Shown here one piece after another: positions 24,619 through 31,685 of a stretch of DNA of 64,000 bases. Position 1 is the stretch's first letter. Each line of letters opens with the position of its first letter. A program made the position numbers and the translations under genes. The DNA comes from Verrucomicrobiaceae bacterium (GTDB lineage Bacteria > Verrucomicrobiota > Verrucomicrobiia > Verrucomicrobiales > Verrucomicrobiaceae). The stretch lies in contig JAEUHJ010000045.1 in assembly GCA_016795375.1 (NCBI GenBank), positions 53,922 through 117,921 on the forward strand, given 5' to 3'. Under the pieces are notes generated by a model, which did not search any database, had not been told where the DNA came from, and saw only the letters and a list, made by a program, of their open reading frames with translations.

Positions 24619-24666
24619 CATGCCCAACACGGGAGCGAAGCGAATGGAGCGGGCCGGGCGTTGACT
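24619..24666. repeat. 48-50 bp duplicated block (second copy)
   Basis: Partner of 23478-23527, at the same relative position between a left-pointing small gene and a hairpin repeat. Confidence 0.7.
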
Positions 24667-24819
24667 GCCCTGCGCGGCTGCTACGACTCCAACAAGCCGA
24701 GAGCGGGAGAACCCGAGGAGATCCCCAGAAACCCAAGAACAGGAGCAGAAGGCGGATAAAAACGGCTTAATGCCGGTTTAATGACGGATTGCTCGTGGTG
24801 GAGGGGCGGAGCGAGCGGC

Positions 24820-24894
24820 GAGGGCGTTACGGGACACTTCCCGTTGGAATGGGTAGCGCCCCACGCAGTAGGCGCGGGGGAAAGACTTTTCCCC
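24820..24894 (+). repeat. Structured hairpin repeat, copy D
   Basis: Fourth copy. The first hairpin is identical to copy A. The second hairpin is GGGGAAA-GACT-TTTCCCC, with one extra G-C pair relative to copy A. It ends 30 bp upstream of the -35 box of the Fic/pAgo operon promoter, so it is not part of that operon's own 5' UTR if that promoter is used. Confidence 0.78.
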
Positions 24895-24923
24895 ACACAG
24901 CAAATCAAAGTTCAGAAGGGGAC

Positions 24924-24952
24924 TTGTTTAATGGATGTGAAATGGCTATAAT
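24924..24952 (+). promoter_or_regulatory. Sigma70-type promoter of the Fic-pAgo-nuclease operon
   Basis: TTGTTT at 24924-24929 and a consensus TATAAT at 24947-24952, separated by 17 bp. Transcription would begin near 24959, leaving a short leader of about 15 nt before the Fic ATG at 24974. Confidence 0.65.
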
Positions 24953-24973
24953 TGGATATTGAATGGATAGAAC

Positions 24974-26047
24974 ATGCTGCAAAAGCTCGCACCAGAACCG
25001 GTAATCACCGCTGAAATGCTCAAGCTCATCGCCTCGCTCGATGAGTTCAAAGGGCAGTGGCGTGTCTTCAAGCGTCTCTCGCGGGATCAGCTCTCGCAGC
25101 TCAAAAAGATTGCCACCATCGAAAGCATCGGCTCCTCCACCCGCATTGAGGGGAGCAAGCTCACCGACCAGGAAGTGGCAAAGCTGCTGTCGGGACTCAA
25201 GATTCAGGAATTCAAGAGCCGGGACGAGGAAGAAGTGGCGGGCTACGCAACGGCGATGGACACGGTGTTCGAGTCGTTCGAGCACATTCCGGTGACGGAG
25301 AACCACATTCGCCAGCTTCACAGGACGCTGCTGCAATTCTCGACCAAGGACGAGCGGCATCGCGGCGATTACAAGACGCTGGACAATCACGTTGCTGCCT
25401 TTGATGCGAGAGGGAATCAGCTTGGCATTGTGTTTGAGACGGCCACGCCGTTTGAGACCCCGTTCTGCATGAAGCGGCTGGTGGAATGGACCTTCGAGGC
25501 GGAGCGCGATGGGGTATTGCATCCCCTGCTCATCACTGGTGTGTTCGTGGTGTGGTTCCTTGCCATCCATCCGTTCCAGGATGGAAATGGCAGGCTTTCG
25601 CGGGTGCTGACCACGCTGCTGTTGCTGCGCCACGGCTACAGCTATGTGCCGTATGCCTCGCTGGAATCGGTGATTGAGGAGAACAAGGAGTTCTACTACA
25701 AGGCGCTGCGCAAGACACAGGCGACGATGCGGAAAGAGCGCGTGGAGTGGGAGCCGTGGTTGCTGTTCTTCCTGCGCTGTCTGGTGCGGCAGAAAGACAA
25801 TCTGAATGCGAAGATCCAAATCGAGCAGCAGCGGGTGGAATCGAGTTCCCCCCTGGCCGCAGCGGTGCTACGGTTGCTGGATGATGCGGACCGCATCACG
25901 CTCGCGGAGGTGGTGAAGGCCACCGGCGCGAACCGCAACACGCTCAAGGTGAAAATGAACGAGTTGGTGGACAACGGGTTGCTGCACCGTCATGGACGAG
26001 GAAGGGGGGTGTTCTACACCAGAGGGAACACCGAGACCAAGTTTTGA
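24974..26047 (+). CDS. Fic domain protein with inhibitory motif and C-terminal winged helix
   Basis: A 357-residue protein. The Fic active site HPFQDGNGRLSR is at 199-210, the full consensus for AMP (or other nucleotide) transfer. An N-terminal inhibitory motif S55-TRI-E59-G60 fits (S/T)xxxE(G/N), placing it among self-inhibited Fic enzymes. The C-terminus (about 285-350) is a winged helix ('ADRITLAEVVKATGANRNTL'). Fic proteins modify target proteins at Ser/Thr/Tyr. It is the first gene after a good promoter, and the pAgo gene starts 24 bp after its stop, so the two are almost certainly co-transcribed. Its target is unknown; it may regulate or act alongside the pAgo module. Confidence 0.92.
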   Translation: MLQKLAPEPVITAEMLKLIASLDEFKGQWRVFKRLSRDQLSQLKKIATIESIGSSTRIEGSKLTDQEVAKLLSGLKIQEFKSRDEEEVAGYATAMDTVFESFEHIPVTENHIRQLHRTLLQFSTKDERHRGDYKTLDNHVAAFDARGNQLGIVFETATPFETPFCMKRLVEWTFEAERDGVLHPLLITGVFVVWFLAIHPFQDGNGRLSRVLTTLLLLRHGYSYVPYASLESVIEENKEFYYKALRKTQATMRKERVEWEPWLLFFLRCLVRQKDNLNAKIQIEQQRVESSSPLAAAVLRLLDDADRITLAEVVKATGANRNTLKVKMNELVDNGLLHRHGRGRGVFYTRGNTETKF

Positions 26048-26071
26048 GTTGCATAAACAAAAGGAAATTCG

Positions 26072-28396
26072 ATGTCGAAGAATCTTCACCTCAACATTAC
26101 GAAAGCGGCTTTGCCGGATGTGAAAATCACGGCTGGCGTCATTCCTTTTAAGTCGAAAGAAGAGCTTCAGGCACTTCGCTCAGAACATCGAAACACGCAC
26201 GTCTTCAAACGTCGTGTCACAGAGACCGCAGACGAAATCCTGGCGATAGCCTTGGACGGCTCAAAAACTACGCTTGCCGTAAATCATGAGGAAATTCAGC
26301 TTCGTGAAAATCTCAGCCTCGCAGCAACTCTTGTGTCGGAAGGGATCGTTCGCAAATTCACCAGCCACAATTATGCGGTCTTGGATTTCCGTCCGATCAA
26401 AGTCATCACCCAATATGATGAAGGCAATCTCTTGCGAGATGCCTGCATGAAACTGGGATTGGGCAATCTTGCGGTTCCTGATTGGCTGAGTGCGCGGCAG
26501 ATGCTCGAATTTGACGTGCGCATTTTTGAGTTCAAAAGCTCCGGGGCATTCGTGGGTGTCGCTTGCGGTGCAAGAACTCATAGGGCGATTCATAGAAGTG
26601 CGGCCGAACTGATTGCAGCAGGAATCGACATCAAAGGCGTGTATATCAGTCATCGGGTTGAACGGAGCGACCACAGGCTTCGCTATCGCGATGAGTTGCT
26701 TGGCAAGGTTGCGAGTGTGAATGGAAATGTTCTGAGTCTCGAAGACTGCAAGACGGAGACAAGTGAGGTTGCGGCTGATGAGGTTTGGGTTGAGGCAAAA
26801 CCAGAGGTGTTTCGTCGATGCCTTGATAAACAGTTCGGTCGTGATGGCGACAGGATTGCAAAACATCTGCATACTCAGCAGTCACAAATGCGCGGTGGAC
26901 AATCCCGCTTCGACCTGATGAAAAAGACAGTTGGGGCGCTGTCTAAAATGAAGATTGAGTTGCTAGCGGGGATCACCGTTTCCTTTGGGCCGATCTTTTC
27001 AGCATCGGGCGGCGGCACATTTCCTGAGCGGGAATGGATGCCAGAAACGCTGTTTATTTTTGATCCTGCTGGGCAGCCGCAGAAATACAAAGCACCGGGC
27101 ATGGACAGGCAAGGCCCGTATCTGTGGTCAAAGTTCACACCAAACTCGCCTCGCCTTTGTGTAGTGTGCCAAAAACGCCGCAAGGGAGAGGTGGAACAGT
27201 TTGTGCAGAAATTGCTAAACGGCGCTCCGGCAAGCGCGAATGGGAAGAACTACTTTGAAAAAGGGTTCTGGAATCTGTATCGGCTCAAGCAGAGCAAACC
27301 TGAGTTTTTCTGCGCAGACAACGATACTCCATTTGCGTATCGCAAAGCTGTTCAAAGCGCGCTTGAAGCTCAGGACGAATCGAATCCCTGGCACCTTGCG
27401 TTTGTCCAGATGGAGCAAGGCACACACGTCTTGAAAGGAGAGCATAATCCCTATCTGGTCACAAAGGCGTCGTTCTTGTCACAACAGATACCGGTTCAAG
27501 GGTTCGACGTGGACACGATGGCGTATCGTGGCGGCGACCTTCAATTTGCACTGAGCGATATGGCGTTGGCGAGCTATGCCAAGCTCGGGGGAACTCCTTG
27601 GGTTCTTCAGTATGATGACACTGTGGCACATGAATTGGTGATTGGCCTTGGAAGTGCGATCATTAGCAATTCCCGCCTCTCTGGAGAAAAGCGTCGGATC
27701 GTAGGTATCACGACGGTATTTACTGGTGGTGGGCACTATTTGCTTGGCAACACTTCGCGAGCCGTGCCCTTCGCGGAGTATCAAGCAACTCTGTGCGAGA
27801 CTCTGAAAACGACCATTGATCGGGTCAGACAAGATCGTAACTGGCAGAAGGGGGAGCATGTGCGTTTGGTCTTTCACGCCGGTTTCAAACGTTTCAACGA
27901 CGATGAAGTGGAGGCGGTGAAGGCGGCGACAGGTTCGCTAACAGATTTTCAGGTGGAGTTCGCGTTCCTGGAAGTGGTTGATCAGCACCCGCTTCTGCTC
28001 GTGGACCCGGATCAAAAGGGAGTTCCAGATTACCGTTCATATTCCAAAGAATTGAAGGGCGTCATGGCTCCTTCCAGGTCACTTTGCCTGCACCTCAACG
28101 GCAAAGAATCACTACTGGTTCTGACGGGACCGAAAGAAGTCAAGAAGGCCTCCGATGGCCTTCCGCAGCCAGTTCTTCTGCGGCTTCACAGAGGCTCAAC
28201 ATTTCACGACATGACGTACCTGGCACGACAGGTGTATGCATTCTCCGACCATTCGTGGCGCACTTTCGGTGCTTCCTCAATGCCAGTAACGATTTCATAT
28301 TCCTCGACCATCGCAAGGCTGCTTGGTAACATGGATGGGCTTTGGAACCCGGATTCAATTCTGGGCAAGCTGCGGAGGTCCCGTTGGTTCCTATGA
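26072..28396 (+). CDS. Prokaryotic Argonaute, long, catalytically inactive (long-B type)
   Basis: A 774-residue pAgo. The MID guide-5'-end pocket is visible as Y461/K465 ('NPYLVTKASFLSQQIPVQ'), Q472/Q476 and K504. The PIWI domain (about 505-774) lacks the DEDX tetrad: the first Asp position is Gly ('ELVIGLGSA', 521-529), the third falls in 'LVFHAGFKRF' (599-608, no Asp), and the last in 'ISYSSTIARLL' (no His/Asp). Residues about 160-240 may hold a reduced PAZ. It should bind a guide and target without cutting and activate its partner nuclease. A ribosome site (AAAGGAAA) precedes ATG 26072; its stop overlaps the nuclease start by 4 bp (ATGA). Base composition is more AT-rich than the host's. 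Confidence 0.88.
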   Translation: MSKNLHLNITKAALPDVKITAGVIPFKSKEELQALRSEHRNTHVFKRRVTETADEILAIALDGSKTTLAVNHEEIQLRENLSLAATLVSEGIVRKFTSHNYAVLDFRPIKVITQYDEGNLLRDACMKLGLGNLAVPDWLSARQMLEFDVRIFEFKSSGAFVGVACGARTHRAIHRSAAELIAAGIDIKGVYISHRVERSDHRLRYRDELLGKVASVNGNVLSLEDCKTETSEVAADEVWVEAKPEVFRRCLDKQFGRDGDRIAKHLHTQQSQMRGGQSRFDLMKKTVGALSKMKIELLAGITVSFGPIFSASGGGTFPEREWMPETLFIFDPAGQPQKYKAPGMDRQGPYLWSKFTPNSPRLCVVCQKRRKGEVEQFVQKLLNGAPASANGKNYFEKGFWNLYRLKQSKPEFFCADNDTPFAYRKAVQSALEAQDESNPWHLAFVQMEQGTHVLKGEHNPYLVTKASFLSQQIPVQGFDVDTMAYRGGDLQFALSDMALASYAKLGGTPWVLQYDDTVAHELVIGLGSAIISNSRLSGEKRRIVGITTVFTGGGHYLLGNTSRAVPFAEYQATLCETLKTTIDRVRQDRNWQKGEHVRLVFHAGFKRFNDDEVEAVKAATGSLTDFQVEFAFLEVVDQHPLLLVDPDQKGVPDYRSYSKELKGVMAPSRSLCLHLNGKESLLVLTGPKEVKKASDGLPQPVLLRLHRGSTFHDMTYLARQVYAFSDHSWRTFGASSMPVTISYSSTIARLLGNMDGLWNPDSILGKLRRSRWFL

Positions 28397-29580
28397 GCGC
28401 AACAATCGCAGAAATGTTACTCTCCGATGCCCAGCAGGCCCATTTGCGGATGCTTGCGGGGGTGAAGATATCACCCTTGAATCAAGCGTTCCTGACTTGG
28501 CTGCTGCCGTCGCGGTGCCCTGCCCGTGAAATTGACGGGCAGATCAAGACTGCCTGCACCAAGCGTGGGGGCGCACGCTCATACAGGGATGTTGCGCTTG
28601 CCGGATTTGCTACGGCGAAGATTGCCGAGTTGGGTTTGACGAGCGAGCGGGATGCCCTTGTTGACTGGATCCAAGGTACAAACGTGCGTTCAGCCAGCGG
28701 GTATGACCCGATTGTGGATGATCCCGCGGGGCTTCTCGGGGTGATGCTTGCGTTTGCTGGAGCTGGGGGCGGCATCTCGCCCAAAGGAAAAAACTGGCTG
28801 GCTGTCGTGTGCAGTGAGGCCGCGACTGGAGAGTCAAAAGAGACGCATAGTTCTACCTTTCGAGCCATCGGGCATCTGCTGGCGGAGACACCGGTTAAGG
28901 CCGATGTATCAGCGGATATTGCTGTCGCGTTGCAAAGCAAGGGACTCCTGCGTGTTGATCCTGCATCATACAGCGCCGCCTTTACCAAGGCAAAGGTCCC
29001 GGCTGAGGAAGGTGACATTTACACCGCTGCTGTGCGTCTGGCGGCGCTTGACTGGATACAGTCACAGACCGCCATCAGCATTGATCGCCCGGATATTTCA
29101 CAGGTCAGGCGAGTTTTGGAAGGAGTGCAAAGTTCGCTCTATCGATGGGTTTGGGAGGAGAAACCGAGAACGTCCAGACGCGGGGCACAGCCGCGCAAAT
29201 GGCACATCGAGAATGAATACCATTTCCAGTCTCTTTTGTATGCCGTACTGCGTCCCATTTTCGCTGACCTAAGGGAGGAGGAATACACCCCTTCTGTTGG
29301 CACCACACAGCCAAGAGCAGACCTTTATATCCCATCACTCAAACTGGTCATCGAAGTGAAGTTCTGGTATGGACGGGACAATTCACGCGAACTCATCAAT
29401 CAGTTGGCTGCAGATGCCAGCCTCTACAGGGCGAAAGGTTCGGAAGTTCAGTCTGTGATTCCGATCATTTGGGATGAGGGCAGGCGAACCGAAGAACATT
29501 CGGTGATTCAAGATGGCGTGGCGGTGCTTGAGGGGCTTGGAAAGGCGATTTTTGTGAACCGACCCAGCACTTGGTTATAA
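28393..29580 (+). CDS. pAgo-associated PD-(D/E)XK nuclease (AgaN-like)
   Basis: A 395-residue protein. The C-terminal nuclease core shows D310 in 'PRADLYIPS' and E321-V-K323 in 'KLVIEVKFWYG', the PD-(D/E)XK pattern, with the upstream helix 'IENEYHFQSLLYAVLRPIF' bearing a candidate Glu. The N-terminal 250 residues are helical and unassigned; they probably bind the pAgo. Start chosen at ATG 28393, which overlaps the pAgo stop (ATGA) for coupled translation; an upstream in-frame ATG at 28342 lies inside pAgo. Inactive long-B pAgos with such nucleases are known to cause abortive-type DNA degradation on target recognition; that role is inferred by homology. Confidence 0.85.
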   Translation: MSATIAEMLLSDAQQAHLRMLAGVKISPLNQAFLTWLLPSRCPAREIDGQIKTACTKRGGARSYRDVALAGFATAKIAELGLTSERDALVDWIQGTNVRSASGYDPIVDDPAGLLGVMLAFAGAGGGISPKGKNWLAVVCSEAATGESKETHSSTFRAIGHLLAETPVKADVSADIAVALQSKGLLRVDPASYSAAFTKAKVPAEEGDIYTAAVRLAALDWIQSQTAISIDRPDISQVRRVLEGVQSSLYRWVWEEKPRTSRRGAQPRKWHIENEYHFQSLLYAVLRPIFADLREEEYTPSVGTTQPRADLYIPSLKLVIEVKFWYGRDNSRELINQLAADASLYRAKGSEVQSVIPIIWDEGRRTEEHSVIQDGVAVLEGLGKAIFVNRPSTWL

Positions 29581-29602
29581 TGAGCGCCGGCGTGTGCGTG
29601 CA

Positions 29603-31681
29603 TTAAGAGGACAAGTCCCCCAAGAACTCCGATGCTGGTTCGATGCCGGTAATCAAGAGCTGGTCGCGGGCGCGGGTGCAGGCGACGTAAAGGAGATGGC
29701 GCTCGGTGTTGTAAACCTCCTCCAGGTCGGCGTCATCAGCGATGGATTCGATGCGCTCCTGCAAGGGCAGAACTTCGTCATCGCAGGCCATTACTGCCAC
29801 GGCGCGGAACTCAAGACCTTTGGCAAGGTGCATTGTGCAGATGGAGACAAAGCCGGTCGTGGTCTCGACATTCTCGTCCAGAATCTTGTGTTCAAGTCCT
29901 GCCTGCTTCACCGCTTCGCGGGCGCGTGGAATTTCGGCATCGGAACGAACAAACACGCCGAACTCGTGAGGCGCGACACCCTCCTTGGTGCGTGCTGAAA
30001 GCCACTCGGCAACCGCTTTGACTTCTTCCTCGTTGGAGTTGAAAACCTGAATGGCAGGAGGCGGACCGTTGAACACGGAAACCGTGTCGCCGCGCTGCTC
30101 GGTGTTGCCATCAATATCCGAGACTTCGGGGCCAAGCAGCCGGTCGGCCTGGGTGCGAATCTGGTGTGAAGTGCGGTAGTTGACGCGGAGGTTGCGGGAG
30201 CGCCCGCGAATGTCCACGCCCAAGGCGAGCCATGAGAAGGGCTGCTGGAAGATGCGCTGCCCAAGATCACCGGCAAAAAACAGGGCATCCGGTCGGCGTT
30301 CGCCGATGGCTGCGAGGAACCGCAGGTGGGCAATTCCGATGTCTTGTGCTTCGTCCACGACAGCAAACTCAAAGGGCGGATTATTATCCTTCTGGATCGC
30401 CGCTGCGAGTTTGGTAAACATTTCCGCATGGGTGATGAGCTTGCGGCTGGAAAGGCTGGCACGGGTGCGCTCAAAGATTTGCCAGAGGATGGCGCGTTGT
30501 GCTTCGGGAAGGCGTGTTTTGCGGCCAAGCCTCACGACATCGCGGTAGGATTCCCATGAGTTCAACTGCCATGCGTCCACGATCTGTTCCCATTCAGTGA
30601 AAAGGAACTGATTGCTGAACTTGTGTCCGCCGACTTCTTTCGAGGCAGCAGCAATGCACTGTGCGATGTCATCACGGCTGGCGAGATTGACTGCGCCAAA
30701 GTGCGACTTGTAGAGGCGGGTTCCTGTCGCGTTAATGGAATGGACTTCGAGCCTTTCAGCAAGACGCGGCTCATTGCTGATGAGCCTGCGGAGCTTGAGG
30801 CGAAGTGAGTTGGCGAGGATGTGAGAGAAGGTCGTCAGCAGCACCCTTGTGTTTGGATTCTGCTTGGCGAGATGCACGGCGCGATGCACGGCGACAATCG
30901 TCTTGCCAGTTCCAGCGGAGCCGGAGACACGGGCCGGGCCGTTGTAGTTGCGTTCAACGGACTGCCGTTGGTCGGGATGCAGGAAGACGGACCACTTGTC
31001 CCACGGGAATTCGAGGGCACGTTCCAGTTCTTCCACATTCGACATGACGCGGAAGCGGCGCTGCGCGTCGGGATGCTCGAATGGGTCTATCGTGGCCGGC
31101 ACGGGCTGCGGCACACGGGGCTTTCCACCCGTTGCCAGCTCCAGAAGCGCTTCTGCGGCTTCACTTGGCAAACGGTCAGCCAGCGCTAGCAGGCTGTCTT
31201 CGTCGGCCTGTCGGACATCGGCCAGCCATTCGGGGGGCACGCCATACCCAAGCAACTCATCATCTGTGATGTGGCTGAAAAGCACCTTCCGGGGCTTTGG
31301 CTGGGCAGGCAGTTCAAGCTGAACGTAGTTGGGAACGATGATGTCCTGAACCGTCTCGCGTATTTCCACAAGCTGGGCAGCGCCGGTTTTTGGATGCGTT
31401 TCCAGCTTGCGGCGTTCGGCCCAACTATAGGCTTTGTCGTGGTGGTCAACGTAGCAGAGCAGCAGGCTTGATTCGCTACGGTGAACAATGAGCCGGATGT
31501 CGCGATTCACCCGCACAGACCAGAATTTCTTGTCCTTCGCGCCGTCAAGCTTGTGAAAGCTCATTCCGGAACTGACCGGGTTGAGTTGCAAGTCGAATGC
31601 CGTCGTCTTCACGGCCTTCTGCTCATCGCCCGTCAATCGGGCGAGGCTGTCGGTGAAGGTGTCGGCGATTCTGAATTCCAT
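29603..31681 (-). CDS. RelE-like domain fused to UvrD/Rep-type helicase
   Basis: A 692-residue protein. Residues 1-93 look like a RelE/ParE-superfamily domain ('FTDSLARLTGDEQKAVKTTA', 'KFWSVRVNRDIRLIVHR', 'LLCYVDHHDKAYSWAERR'). An SF1 helicase follows: Walker A GSAGTGKT at 254-261, motif II 'VVDEAQDIG', 'NYRTSHQIR' and 'TMHLAKGLEFRAVAVM'. It starts 4 bp after the Type III mod stop, so it is the third gene of the res-mod operon. The RelE-like part may bind RNA or ribosomes or may have become a structural adaptor; its catalytic state cannot be told. The helicase part may process DNA ends made by restriction. Confidence 0.85.
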   Translation of the reverse strand: MEFRIADTFTDSLARLTGDEQKAVKTTAFDLQLNPVSSGMSFHKLDGAKDKKFWSVRVNRDIRLIVHRSESSLLLCYVDHHDKAYSWAERRKLETHPKTGAAQLVEIRETVQDIIVPNYVQLELPAQPKPRKVLFSHITDDELLGYGVPPEWLADVRQADEDSLLALADRLPSEAAEALLELATGGKPRVPQPVPATIDPFEHPDAQRRFRVMSNVEELERALEFPWDKWSVFLHPDQRQSVERNYNGPARVSGSAGTGKTIVAVHRAVHLAKQNPNTRVLLTTFSHILANSLRLKLRRLISNEPRLAERLEVHSINATGTRLYKSHFGAVNLASRDDIAQCIAAASKEVGGHKFSNQFLFTEWEQIVDAWQLNSWESYRDVVRLGRKTRLPEAQRAILWQIFERTRASLSSRKLITHAEMFTKLAAAIQKDNNPPFEFAVVDEAQDIGIAHLRFLAAIGERRPDALFFAGDLGQRIFQQPFSWLALGVDIRGRSRNLRVNYRTSHQIRTQADRLLGPEVSDIDGNTEQRGDTVSVFNGPPPAIQVFNSNEEEVKAVAEWLSARTKEGVAPHEFGVFVRSDAEIPRAREAVKQAGLEHKILDENVETTTGFVSICTMHLAKGLEFRAVAVMACDDEVLPLQERIESIADDADLEEVYNTERHLLYVACTRARDQLLITGIEPASEFLGDLSS

Positions 31682-31685
31682 GCTG

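Noticed and set aside
24958..24974. GAATGGATAGAAC next to the Fic start, similar to the tRNA-Arg attachment core
   Set aside because: The match covers only about 13 of 16 bases with no other tRNA features; probably chance.
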